The position numbers were made by a program, and so were the translations under genes. Shown in pieces: positions 17,566 through 26,398 of a stretch of DNA of 64,000 bases; position 1 is the first letter of the stretch; the number at the start of each line of letters is the position of its first letter. The stretch lies in the NCBI RefSeq assembly GCF_004745595.1, contig NZ_SRLH01000003.1, forward strand, positions 372,001 through 436,000. The letters are read 5' to 3'. The DNA comes from Flavobacterium humi (GTDB lineage Bacteria; Bacteroidota; Bacteroidia; Flavobacteriales; Flavobacteriaceae). The notes beneath the pieces are model-generated. The model made no database searches. It worked only from the letters and a program-made list of their open reading frames with translations, and was not told the origin of the DNA.

Positions 17566-17616
17566 TCCTTTTCTTAGTTCAATCTAAAATAAATTTCAAA
17601 AAACACCTGATCCAGA

Positions 17617-19110
17617 ATGTCCTTAAAAGCATTTTTAGCCAAACAGTTTGCTTCCCGGATGCATCATAAAACGCAAAAATGGGCCCAAAACCCTATTGAA
17701 ACGCAGCAAAAAATATTCCGCGAATTACTCCATCAGGCAAAAGACACCCAGTTTGGGAAAGACCACCATTTTGACAGCATCAAAACCCATGAGGATTTTA
17801 CCGCTAATGTTCCGGTGCGGGATTACGAAGCTTTAAAACCGTATGTAGATAAAGTTGTAAAAGGGGAAGGAGATATTCTCTGGAAAGGGAAGCCGTTGTA
17901 TTTTGCCAAAACTTCAGGGACAACTTCGGGCGCCAAATACATCCCTTTAACGAAAGAATCGATGCCTTTCCACATAGAAGCAGCCCGCAACGCCATTTTG
18001 GGATATATACACGAAACCGGCAATGCTGATTTTGTAAACGGAAAAATGATATTCCTGCAGGGAAGCCCGGTTTTGGAAGAAAAAAACGGGATCAAACTAG
18101 GCCGTCTTTCCGGGATTGTGGCTCATTTTGTTCCTAAATACCTGCAAAAAAACCGCATGCCTTCCTGGGAAACCAATTGTATTGAAGATTGGGAAACCAA
18201 AGTGAATGCCATAGTGGAAGAAACATTCCATGAAAACATGACCGTGATTTCGGGAATTCCTTCCTGGGTGCAGATGTATTTTGAAAAACTCAAGGAGAAA
18301 GCCAATAAACCGGTTGGGGACATTTTTAAAAAATTCAATTTATTCATTTACGGCGGTGTCAATTATGAACCGTACCGGGCCAAATTTGAAAACCTGATCG
18401 GTAGGAAAGTAGATTCCATCGAATTGTTTCCGGCCTCGGAAGGGTTTTTCGCCTATCAGGATTCCCAAAAAGAAAAAGGAATGCTGTTATTGTTGAATTC
18501 CGGGATTTTCTATGAATTTATCAAAGCCGAGGAGTTCTTTGGCCAAAACCCAAAAAGGCACACTATTGGAGAAGTGGAATTGGGCGTAAACTATGTTTTG
18601 ATCATTTCCACCAATGCCGGGCTCTGGGCCTATAATATTGGCGACACCATCCAGTTTACCAGCGTAAAACCATACAGGATAATTGTTTCCGGACGGATCA
18701 AACATTATATTTCGGCCTTTGGCGAGCATGTTATCGGGAAAGAAGTCGAAGCGGCTTTGCAGCAGGCCATGGAAGGAACCCAGGTCCGGATAAACGAATT
18801 TACCGTAGCACCGCAAATCAATCCAACCGAAGGACTGCCGTACCACGAATGGTTTATCGAATTTGAAAACGAACCGGAACATCTGGAAACTTTCGCTTTA
18901 GCGATTGACAACGCCATGCGCAAGCAAAATGTGTATTACGATGACTTGATTGCAGGTCGTGTGTTGCAAACAGTGGTGGTTTCGAAAGTGGCTGCAAACG
19001 GGTTTCAGGAGTATATGAAATCGATCGGGAAACTGGGCGGGCAAAACAAGCTGCCGCGTTTGTCAAACGATCGGGAAATTGCAGACGTATTGCAAAAAGA
19101 TAACAAATGA
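17617..19110 (+). CDS. GH3-family acyl-adenylating enzyme
   Basis: 497 residues with the look of the GH3 auxin-responsive family, a branch of the ANL adenylating enzymes. The phosphate-binding loop AKTSGTTSGAKYIPLT is near residue 105. FELFPASEGFFAYQ-like residues form the family's A5 region (ELFPASEGFFAYQ), and later IGDTIQFTS and VSGRIKHYISAFGEHV form the A7/A8 hinge. Plant members link amino acids to plant hormones. Bacterial members are common in Bacteroidetes and their substrates are not known. It overlaps the next gene by 4 bases (ATGA). Confidence 0.88.
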   Translation: MSLKAFLAKQFASRMHHKTQKWAQNPIETQQKIFRELLHQAKDTQFGKDHHFDSIKTHEDFTANVPVRDYEALKPYVDKVVKGEGDILWKGKPLYFAKTSGTTSGAKYIPLTKESMPFHIEAARNAILGYIHETGNADFVNGKMIFLQGSPVLEEKNGIKLGRLSGIVAHFVPKYLQKNRMPSWETNCIEDWETKVNAIVEETFHENMTVISGIPSWVQMYFEKLKEKANKPVGDIFKKFNLFIYGGVNYEPYRAKFENLIGRKVDSIELFPASEGFFAYQDSQKEKGMLLLLNSGIFYEFIKAEEFFGQNPKRHTIGEVELGVNYVLIISTNAGLWAYNIGDTIQFTSVKPYRIIVSGRIKHYISAFGEHVIGKEVEAALQQAMEGTQVRINEFTVAPQINPTEGLPYHEWFIEFENEPEHLETFALAIDNAMRKQNVYYDDLIAGRVLQTVVVSKVAANGFQEYMKSIGKLGGQNKLPRLSNDREIADVLQKDNK

Positions 19111-19994
19111 GAATGATACAAAAGAGTACGCTACTGTTGTTTTTAGCGGGTTTTTCAATGACGGCCCAAATAAAAGGAACCATAAAAGACAGCCTTTCGG
19201 GCAAACCGATACCGTATGTAAATATTTGGGTGGTGAATGAGAATATAGGCACCACATCGGAAGAAAACGGGGAATTTACCCTCAATGTAACCGATAAGGA
19301 TAAAACGCTTCTTTTTTCGGCTTTAGGATTTGAAAAGAAAACCATCAAAGCTTCCCAGGAGATGAAAGTGGCCCTCAAACCAATTGCCTATCAGTTGGAT
19401 GAGGTTGTGGTCGCCCCGCAAAGGCTCGAAACCAAAGAACAGGAAATCGGGCAAACGGAAAATAAAATCTACCAGGCTTTTGACAACGGTCCCAGGATTG
19501 ACACGAAATATTTCCCGTACAATAGCACGTACCGCAAAACAAGGTTCATCAAGCAGGTTTCGATCCAAACCGACAGCAAAATAACGGATGCGATCCTTAA
19601 AATCCATTTTTACGGTGTTGATCCGAATGGTTACCCGGGAGAAGAATTGTTAGACAAGGATTTTATCGTGACGGTAAAAAAAGGCGTGAGGAAAAACACC
19701 TTCGATGTTACGGAACTGAACTTGACAATACCTAAAAAAGGGTTGTTTGTAGGGTTTGAAAAACTGATAATCGAGAGAAACAAAACCGAAAAAACAGTCA
19801 CCGACCTCAATACCAATAAAACACAAATACAAAAAGCCTATGCTCCATTTGTTTTGTACGGAAGGACGGAAAGAACGTTTTTATTCACGTTTTCCGGCGG
19901 CAAATGGATCAAGAAAACAAAATCGGATACGGAAGATCCCCAACAGAGGATAAAGATATCGGAACCAGCCATAAACCTGGTACTTACCAACTAG
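19107..19994 (+). CDS. Carboxypeptidase-regulatory-like domain protein (exported)
   Basis: 295 residues. A signal peptide ends near FSMTAQ. The CarboxypepD_reg-like beta-sandwich follows (about 20-95): GTIKDSLSGKPIPYVNIWV and TSEENGEFTLNV. The rest, about 200 residues, has no motif I know but is rich in beta-like segments. In Bacteroidetes such domains often sit at the front of TonB-dependent receptors; here no barrel or plug follows. Start overlaps the GH3 stop (ATGA), so the two are translationally coupled. Terminated at 20039-20067. Confidence 0.8.
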   Translation: MRMIQKSTLLLFLAGFSMTAQIKGTIKDSLSGKPIPYVNIWVVNENIGTTSEENGEFTLNVTDKDKTLLFSALGFEKKTIKASQEMKVALKPIAYQLDEVVVAPQRLETKEQEIGQTENKIYQAFDNGPRIDTKYFPYNSTYRKTRFIKQVSIQTDSKITDAILKIHFYGVDPNGYPGEELLDKDFIVTVKKGVRKNTFDVTELNLTIPKKGLFVGFEKLIIERNKTEKTVTDLNTNKTQIQKAYAPFVLYGRTERTFLFTFSGGKWIKKTKSDTEDPQQRIKISEPAINLVLTN

Positions 19995-20038
19995 GAAAAC
20001 CCATATTCTTTATAGTAAAGAACGAATCAATACATTTT

Positions 20039-20067
20039 AAAGCTGTCATTACCGACAGCTTTTTTTA
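20039..20067 (+). terminator. Intrinsic terminator
   Basis: Stem AAAGCTGTC / GACAGCTTT with a 6-base loop and seven or more T, about 45 bases after the stop at 19994. Confidence 0.85.
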
Positions 20068-20185
20068 TAGGCGGATGTGTTCATTTCAAACAAATTGGAA
20101 CAAAAACCATAAAAACACATGCATAATATAACAATTTTTAAACCTGCCAAAGGGATAATCCACACCAACTAAAAAATAAAAACCT

Positions 20186-20193
20186 TACCTTTG
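20186..20193 (+). promoter_or_regulatory. Bacteroidetes -7 element for the DUF6909-like gene
   Basis: TACCTTTG, a full match to TAnnTTTG, 21 bases before the ATG at 20215. It probably also drives the polysaccharide genes downstream. Confidence 0.65.
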
Positions 20194-20214
20194 TGGGTTA
20201 TAAAATAAAATTTA

Positions 20215-21900
20215 ATGAAGGAAATTAAAAACATTTCGCGCTCAAGAGCGCAAGAATCGTCGGCAGCTATCGAACGATTGTACATTACCATGAGGCATTT
20301 ATTCAACAGAGGTTTTTACAAACCGATGGGTGTTTCGGGTGAAACTTTAAGAGAAGCCTTATTGGCATTGCGACCAGAAATTTATGGTTCCATTGCCGAT
20401 GAAAAAGTAGAATTGAACGGGTTGCTGTACGTTATCGAGCGTTTACCTGTCGGGATTGAAGAATGCCGTTACATCAACCTTACTTCAGATGAAGGGTATT
20501 CAAATTCACATTTCCAGGCGATTGTCCCGCCAAAAAGAAGAAGGAACTGTTACCGCATTGATGATGAACAGATGAATGTCGAGATTACCCGCGGGCGTTC
20601 GGACATTTACGATATATTGACGCACCTGACCTTTATTTTCATCGAATCGCACAAAATCAAGAACAGGGTACTGATCGATGATGAAGGATCGGTTTCCCGC
20701 GATTGGCAGAAACTGGAGCAGGCAGCACTTCAAAGTAAAAAATTAAGCCTGGTAGACAGGGAAATAGCCATTTCACATGCGGCAAATATTTTAGGAAGGA
20801 CTTTTGCTGAGGTTAAAGATATTTATGAGGATTTCGGCAATGCTTCGGCACCGGACCGTTTCCTGCATATCGTATATTGGTTAGGAAAACTCGCCATTGA
20901 GGAAGTGGTCGAAAACAACAAGCGTACCATTACCTTCAGCCCTATTTTAAGAGAGCGCCTCGGGCATCACATCCATGGCGAAATGTGGGCAAACGACATC
21001 AAGGAAGTTTTAAAGAAAAACGACTTACTGTCCAGGCCAATCCACATTATCAGTGCCAATATGCACAGTGTGATGAATTCCATTTTTGCGACCCATGTCT
21101 TAAAAACGAAATTCAAAGACAAATCGGATTTTGTCATTTACGAAGAATTGAGTAAGTCCGGAGCGAATGATCTCCGTGATAAAGTTTCAGCTTTTGCGGT
21201 AAACCACGGTATGATTTCATTGCCGGATACTTCCGGGACCAATATTGATGTCCAGATTTTCGATACAGCTAAAATCGATTGGGCAAAATCAGCGTTTCCA
21301 AAGGCTAAAATCGATTCTTCCGCACCGGTTTTAATCGTTATGGATTATGCATTCGGGGAACAGGCTTTTGAAACCATTGACGAATTATTGAAACCTTATA
21401 AAGTAAACAAAACCAAAACATTATTGAATGTTGAATCGGTTTCCATTATGGGGAAAGCCGGAATCCTTGAAGGCGGGAAAGGGGATATCATGATCCCGAA
21501 TGCCCACGTCAATGAAGGAACCGCTGATAATTACCCTTTCCATAACGAGTTGTCTGCCGCCATGTTTGAAGGAAACGGCATCCCGGTTTATGCAGGGCCT
21601 ATGATTACCGTTTTGGGGACATCGCTTCAAAACAGGGAGCTGCTGAAATTTTTCCACGAATCCACATGGGAAGCTATCGGCCTGGAAATGGAAGGCGCGT
21701 ATTATCAAAAAGCCATCCAATCGGCATCTAGGATCAGGAAAAGCATCAATCCGGATGTAAAAGTCCGCTATGCGTATTATGCTTCTGATAACCCTTTGGA
21801 AACAGGAAGCACACTGGCATCTGGAGGTTTGGGCACGACAGGGGTTAAGCCAACTTATTTGATTACCATAAAAATATTAGAACAAATTTTCAACGCATAA
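20215..21900 (+). CDS. DUF6909-like protein with a nucleoside-phosphorylase-like C-terminal half
   Basis: 561 residues. I link it to the DUF6909 family of Bacteroidetes, with moderate confidence. The N-terminal half is mostly helical and charged (ERLYITMRHLFNRGF, DILTHLTFIFIESHKI). The C-terminal half reads like the nucleoside phosphorylase/nucleosidase fold, with VLIVMDYAFGEQAFETIDELL, then GPMITVLGT and IGLEMEGAYYQKA near residue 488. EMEG is the ribose-binding signature of that superfamily. The active-site Asp and base-binding residues cannot be assigned by eye. It is cytoplasmic, with no signal peptide. It lies 10 bases before rfbC, so probably heads the polysaccharide operon. Confidence 0.75.
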   Translation: MKEIKNISRSRAQESSAAIERLYITMRHLFNRGFYKPMGVSGETLREALLALRPEIYGSIADEKVELNGLLYVIERLPVGIEECRYINLTSDEGYSNSHFQAIVPPKRRRNCYRIDDEQMNVEITRGRSDIYDILTHLTFIFIESHKIKNRVLIDDEGSVSRDWQKLEQAALQSKKLSLVDREIAISHAANILGRTFAEVKDIYEDFGNASAPDRFLHIVYWLGKLAIEEVVENNKRTITFSPILRERLGHHIHGEMWANDIKEVLKKNDLLSRPIHIISANMHSVMNSIFATHVLKTKFKDKSDFVIYEELSKSGANDLRDKVSAFAVNHGMISLPDTSGTNIDVQIFDTAKIDWAKSAFPKAKIDSSAPVLIVMDYAFGEQAFETIDELLKPYKVNKTKTLLNVESVSIMGKAGILEGGKGDIMIPNAHVNEGTADNYPFHNELSAAMFEGNGIPVYAGPMITVLGTSLQNRELLKFFHESTWEAIGLEMEGAYYQKAIQSASRIRKSINPDVKVRYAYYASDNPLETGSTLASGGLGTTGVKPTYLITIKILEQIFNA

Positions 21901-21909
21901 TTATTTTCA

Positions 21910-22461
21910 ATGCATTTTACTGAAACCAATTTAAAAGGCTGCTTTATTTTAGAACCGAAGCTTTTCCATGATGACCGAGGGTTTTTTATGGAAAGTTTTA
22001 ACGAAAATACCTTTGAGAAAGGAGTGGGCCAAAAGGTTCATTTCGTCCAGGACAACCAGTCCTTTTCATCCAAAGGCGTTTTGCGTGGCTTACATTATCA
22101 AACCGGGGAACACGCCCAGGCGAAATTGGTAAGGGTGCTTAGCGGCGAAGTATTGGATGTTGCTGTCGATATGAGGCCGGAATCGCCTACATACGGGCAG
22201 TCGTTTTCGATACTTTTAACCGGGGAAAACCAAAAGCAGCTGTTCATCCCGAGAGGGTTTGCCCATGGGTTTTTAGTGATGAGTGAAAAAGCGGTTTTCT
22301 TTTACAAATGCGATAATTTTTACAATAAAGAGTCGGAAGGTGGTGTGATTTACAACGACCCGGCTTTACATATTGACTGGCAGTTTTCTGAAAAAGAATT
22401 GATCATTTCCGAAAAAGATGCTGTTTTGCCCACATTGGAAAACGCTAAAAAGGTATGGTAA
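21910..22461 (+). CDS. rfbC: dTDP-4-dehydrorhamnose 3,5-epimerase
   Basis: 183 residues, the typical RmlC length. Third step of dTDP-L-rhamnose synthesis. Family motifs are DDRGFFMESFN near residue 22, VQDNQSFSSKGVLRGLHYQ (the catalytic His is the one in GLHYQ), and FIPRGFAHGFLVMSE with the metal- and substrate-contacting residues. It overlaps rfbD by 7 bases, a sign of coupled translation. rfbA and rfbB are not adjacent. Confidence 0.95.
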   Translation: MHFTETNLKGCFILEPKLFHDDRGFFMESFNENTFEKGVGQKVHFVQDNQSFSSKGVLRGLHYQTGEHAQAKLVRVLSGEVLDVAVDMRPESPTYGQSFSILLTGENQKQLFIPRGFAHGFLVMSEKAVFFYKCDNFYNKESEGGVIYNDPALHIDWQFSEKELIISEKDAVLPTLENAKKVW

Positions 22462-23294
22462 TCTTAGTAACAGGAGCATCAGGGCAATTAGGCCAGGCTT
22501 TACGGCACATAGCCCCTAATTATGATGGCTTGCAGTTTGTTTTTGCTTCTTCGGAGGATTTGGATATTACCAACCAGGACAAGGTGGCTCATTTTTTTGA
22601 AAATCAGAAAATAGATTTTTGCATTAATACGGCGGCCTATACGGCAGTGGACAAGGCAGAAACGGAAATTGAAAAGGCTCAGGCCGTTAATGTTTCCGGC
22701 CCGAAAAACCTGGCGGTTGCCTGCAGGAAGCACGATGTGACATTGATCCATATCTCGACTGATTTTGTTTTTGACGGATCAGCGGTAAAACCCTATTCCG
22801 AAACGGATCCAACCAATCCGATTGGAGTATACGGCAAAACAAAACTGGAAGGAGAACAGGCGGTGGCCGCTAATTGTGAGAAGTTCTTTATCATCAGGAC
22901 TTCATGGGTGTATTCTCAATTTGGGAATAATTTCATGAAAACAATGCTACGGCTTGCTTCAGAAAGGGATAGCCTGAATGTGGTATCGGACCAAATAGGA
23001 ACGCCCACAAATGCCGTGGATTTAGCTGAAGCACTGTTGTCTGTCGTGACAAGTGGCAGCCATGATTTCGGGATTTACAATTTCAGTAATGAAGGAACGG
23101 CAAGCTGGTATGATTTTGCCAGGGAAATCTTCCGCCAGAACGGAATTAGTATCGAAGTCAATCCAATTCCGACCGAGGCTTTTCCCACACCGGCAAAAAG
23201 GCCCAAATATAGCGTCCTGGACAAATCGAAAATAAAAAACAGTTTTAAAATAGCAATAAAAAGCTGGGAAACGGCTTTACAACAAACAATATAA
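22455..23294 (+). CDS. rfbD: dTDP-4-dehydrorhamnose reductase
   Basis: 279 residues. Final NAD(P)H-dependent step to dTDP-L-rhamnose. Short-chain dehydrogenase fold: VTGASGQLGQAL at the N-terminus binds the cofactor, ISTDFVFDG follows near residue 99, and YGKTKLEGE carries the catalytic Tyr and Lys. C-terminal FPTPAKRPKYSVLD is a family hallmark. Overlaps rfbC; the UDP-glucuronate decarboxylase-like gene begins 3 bases after its stop. Confidence 0.95.
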   Translation: MVILVTGASGQLGQALRHIAPNYDGLQFVFASSEDLDITNQDKVAHFFENQKIDFCINTAAYTAVDKAETEIEKAQAVNVSGPKNLAVACRKHDVTLIHISTDFVFDGSAVKPYSETDPTNPIGVYGKTKLEGEQAVAANCEKFFIIRTSWVYSQFGNNFMKTMLRLASERDSLNVVSDQIGTPTNAVDLAEALLSVVTSGSHDFGIYNFSNEGTASWYDFAREIFRQNGISIEVNPIPTEAFPTPAKRPKYSVLDKSKIKNSFKIAIKSWETALQQTI

Positions 23295-23297
23295 GGA

Positions 23298-24281
23298 ATG
23301 AAAAGAATATTAATAACAGGAGCTGCGGGATTTTTGGGATCTCATTTATGCGATAGGTTTATCAAAGAAGGATACCATGTAATTGGGATGGATAACCTGA
23401 TTACCGGCGATTTGAAGAATATTGAGCATCTTTTCAAGTTGGCTAATTTCGAATTTTATAACCACGATATTTCAAAATTCGTCCATGTTCCGGGACATCT
23501 GGATTACATATTGCATTTTGCTTCGCCTGCAAGCCCTATCGATTATTTAAAAATTCCAATCCAAACTCTTAAGGTAGGTTCTTTAGGGACGCACAACCTG
23601 TTGGGTCTGGCAAGGGTTAAAAAAGCAAGGATTTTGATTGCTTCCACGTCTGAAGTATATGGTGATCCATTGGTGCATCCGCAAACGGAAGATTATTTCG
23701 GGAACGTAAATACCATAGGCCCTCGCGGGGTTTATGATGAAGCAAAACGTTTTCAGGAATCCATCACAATGGCCTATCACCGTTTCCATGGTTTGGAGAC
23801 CCGCATCGTGAGGATTTTCAACACGTACGGGCCAAGGATGAGGCTCAATGACGGCCGCGTAATTCCTGCTTTTATTGGCCAGGCGCTGCGAGGCGAGGAT
23901 TTGACTATCTTCGGGGACGGGATGCAAACCCGATCGTTCTGTTATGTAGACGATCAGGTGGAAGGCATCTTCAGATTGTTGCATTCCGATTATTCAGGTC
24001 CGGTAAACATTGGTAATCCGGATGAAATTACGATAAAGGATTTTGCAGAAGAAATTATAAAACTAACAGGTACCAACCAAAAAATTGTCTACCATCCTTT
24101 GCCGGAAAACGATCCGTTGCAACGCCAGCCGGATACCACAAGAGCAAAAGAACTATTAGGGTGGGAGGCCAAAGTTTCCCGTTCGGAAGGTATGAAAATT
24201 ACCTACGAATATTTCAAATCATTGCCACAGGAAGAACTTTTAAAGGAAGAACATAAGGATTTTTCAGGGTTTATCCATTAA
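23298..24281 (+). CDS. UDP-glucuronate decarboxylase-like SDR epimerase/dehydratase
   Basis: 327 residues, extended SDR family. [14 protein letters not shown] at the N-terminus is the dinucleotide loop. [10 protein letters not shown] and YDEAKRFQE carry the Ser and the Tyr-x-x-x-Lys pair. [17 protein letters not shown] and the C-terminal LGWEAKVS fit the UXS subfamily, which converts UDP-glucuronate to UDP-xylose. Closely related epimerases share much of this, so the exact product is inferred. Tight spacing in the operon (3 bases after rfbD, 6 before the next gene). Confidence 0.85.
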   Translation: MKRILITGAAGFLGSHLCDRFIKEGYHVIGMDNLITGDLKNIEHLFKLANFEFYNHDISKFVHVPGHLDYILHFASPASPIDYLKIPIQTLKVGSLGTHNLLGLARVKKARILIASTSEVYGDPLVHPQTEDYFGNVNTIGPRGVYDEAKRFQESITMAYHRFHGLETRIVRIFNTYGPRMRLNDGRVIPAFIGQALRGEDLTIFGDGMQTRSFCYVDDQVEGIFRLLHSDYSGPVNIGNPDEITIKDFAEEIIKLTGTNQKIVYHPLPENDPLQRQPDTTRAKELLGWEAKVSRSEGMKITYEYFKSLPQEELLKEEHKDFSGFIH

Positions 24282-24287
24282 CAGAAC

Positions 24288-25646
24288 ATGACCAAAGGAA
24301 GGTATTCAAAATACTTACGCCCCATAAGTATCACAATCGATTGTGTTTTACTGCTGATTTTAGCCAATTTTTTTCTAAAAGGATTTGCTTCACATTTGCT
24401 GTATTTTATGGTGTACCAAATTGTCTCCTGGTGCGTTTTGGCCTATTTTACGAACTTTTACGAAGTATACCGCTTTACAAAACCGGTCGAGATTATGACG
24501 ATGCTCTTCCGGCAGCTGTTTTTATTCATGCTGATTGTTATGGCTTTTTTCTCCATAACACGGGAAATTATCTTGAGTTTCAAACTGTTATTGTATTATT
24601 TCGGGTTTTCGTTCATATACATTACGCTTTTTAAAGGATTGTTATTTTATTACCTGAAAAAATACCGGATTGTCCTGGGCGGAAATTACAGGAACGCGAT
24701 CATTATCGGTTATACCGAAAGCTCGCAGAACCTGAGGCATTTGTTTCAGACCAGGCCGGATTACGGCTATCATTTCAAAGGTTTTTTCTCGGATAAAATT
24801 TCCAATGAAGAAATAAAAGGAGGGATTTCCGAAATCCAGAAATTTGTTTTGGAAAACAAGATCGATGATATCTACTGCGCTTTGGAGGAATTGTCCGGAG
24901 ACCAGCTGAAAGAATTGGTCGAATTTACCGATTACCATAAAAAAACGATCAAGTTTATTCCGGAAGCCAATGAGATTTACGCCAAAAACCTAAAGATCGA
25001 TTATTACGAATTCTTCCCGATTTTATCCTTAAAAAGAACACCGTTAAACGAGCCGCTGCTCAAATTTGTCAAGCGGTTGTTCGACATTTTATTCTCTTTG
25101 TTCATCATCCTTTTCATCCTTTCCTGGCTCATCCCGATCATCGCTATCTTAATTAAGCTCGAATCCAAAGGCCCGGTTTTTTTCAAACAGGGAAGGCCCG
25201 GACTAGACGAGAATGAGTTTTATTGCTATAAATTCCGTTCGATGAGGATTAACAACAAAACGGAAGAATCTGTTGTAAAAAACGATCCGAGAGTCACTAA
25301 AATTGGGACTTTTCTCAGAAAAACAAGTTTTGATGAAATGCCGCAATTTTTTAATGTATTCATCGGAGATATGTCTATCGTGGGGCCAAGGCCACATTTA
25401 TGGGCGCACAACAATGAGTACAGAAGCAAAATAAAAAAATACAACTTCAGGCTGCACATAAAGCCCGGAATTACAGGATTGGCACAGGTTAAAGGGTTTC
25501 GGGGAGAAATCGAATCCGATGACGAAATGTTCCACAGGATAAAATACGACTTGTTTTACATCGAGAACTGGTCATTGCTTTTAGACATCAAAATTATCGT
25601 CCTTACAGTCATCAACATTTTTAAAGGACAAGAAAAAGCCTATTAA
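24288..25646 (+). CDS. Polyprenyl-phosphate sugar-1-phosphate transferase (WcaJ/WbaP type)
   Basis: 452 residues. Four N-terminal membrane helices (within about 12-125) precede a Rossmann-like region (about 140-260) and a further hydrophobic segment near 268-290. The C-terminal bacterial sugar transferase domain follows: KRLFDILFS, GPVFFKQGRPG, CYKFRSMR, then RKTSFDEMPQFFNVFIGDMS and VGPRPH. These match initiating enzymes that load the first sugar phosphate on undecaprenyl phosphate for capsule or exopolysaccharide. Its stop overlaps the next start by one base (TAATG). Confidence 0.93.
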   Translation: MTKGRYSKYLRPISITIDCVLLLILANFFLKGFASHLLYFMVYQIVSWCVLAYFTNFYEVYRFTKPVEIMTMLFRQLFLFMLIVMAFFSITREIILSFKLLLYYFGFSFIYITLFKGLLFYYLKKYRIVLGGNYRNAIIIGYTESSQNLRHLFQTRPDYGYHFKGFFSDKISNEEIKGGISEIQKFVLENKIDDIYCALEELSGDQLKELVEFTDYHKKTIKFIPEANEIYAKNLKIDYYEFFPILSLKRTPLNEPLLKFVKRLFDILFSLFIILFILSWLIPIIAILIKLESKGPVFFKQGRPGLDENEFYCYKFRSMRINNKTEESVVKNDPRVTKIGTFLRKTSFDEMPQFFNVFIGDMSIVGPRPHLWAHNNEYRSKIKKYNFRLHIKPGITGLAQVKGFRGEIESDDEMFHRIKYDLFYIENWSLLLDIKIIVLTVINIFKGQEKAY

Positions 25647-26398
25647 TGAGCGAAACGGTTTCCATTATCACGCCTACTTTTAATTCGGCAAAATACATCG
25701 CCGAAACCATACAATCCGTCCAGAAGCAAACCTATTCCAACTGGGAAATGATTATTGTGGACGATGGTTCCAAAGATACCACTGTCGGGATCATCCAGAA
25801 TTTCATGGAAGACGACCACAGGATCCATTTAATCCAGCTCCATAAAAATTCGGGGCCGGCCAAAGCAAGGAATGAAGGAATCGAAAAAGCGCAAGGGGAT
25901 TACATGACTTTCCTCGATGCTGACGACATCTGGTTTCCGGATTTTATCGCAAGCAGTATCCAGGCTATCCGGCAAACAGGGATCCATTTTGTGTTTTCCT
26001 CCTATAAGCGTTCCAACGAAAACCTGGAATTTGTGTATTCCGATTTCATCGTTCCGCAAAAAGTTACCTATACCGATATTTTAAAAACAAATTCCATAAG
26101 TTGTCTAACGGCTTTTGTCGATATCAGGACTTTGGGGAAAAAGACCATGCCGGAAATATTCAAAAGGCAGGATATGGGATTGTGGCTGAAATACCTCAAG
26201 GAAATACCATTTGCTTACGGTATTCAGGAACCGAAGGCAATTTACCGCATCCGGGAAAATTCATTGTCCAGGAATAAATCCAAACTCTTGAAATACCAAT
26301 GGCAGTTTTACCGCGAGGTTGAAAAGTTAACTATAGTACAGTCAATATATTACATGGCACACTGGATGTACCGCGGATTTATGAAATACCGGAACTAA
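25646..26398 (+). CDS. Family 2 glycosyltransferase
   Basis: 250 residues. GT-A fold: VSIITPTFNSAKYIAETIQSV at the start, IIVDDGSKDTT near residue 38, and FLDADDIW near residue 90 with the metal-binding DxD. Short length and no membrane helix suggest a cytoplasmic enzyme that adds a sugar to the lipid-linked glycan begun by the preceding transferase. Its 3' end overlaps the convergent PaaK-like gene by 4 bases. The acceptor and donor cannot be told. Confidence 0.92.
   Translation: MSETVSIITPTFNSAKYIAETIQSVQKQTYSNWEMIIVDDGSKDTTVGIIQNFMEDDHRIHLIQLHKNSGPAKARNEGIEKAQGDYMTFLDADDIWFPDFIASSIQAIRQTGIHFVFSSYKRSNENLEFVYSDFIVPQKVTYTDILKTNSISCLTAFVDIRTLGKKTMPEIFKRQDMGLWLKYLKEIPFAYGIQEPKAIYRIRENSLSRNKSKLLKYQWQFYREVEKLTIVQSIYYMAHWMYRGFMKYRN

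Noticed and set aside
21910..26398. Horizontally acquired capsule island
   Set aside because: No integrase, transposase or direct repeats flank it, and composition looks like that of its neighbours by eye.
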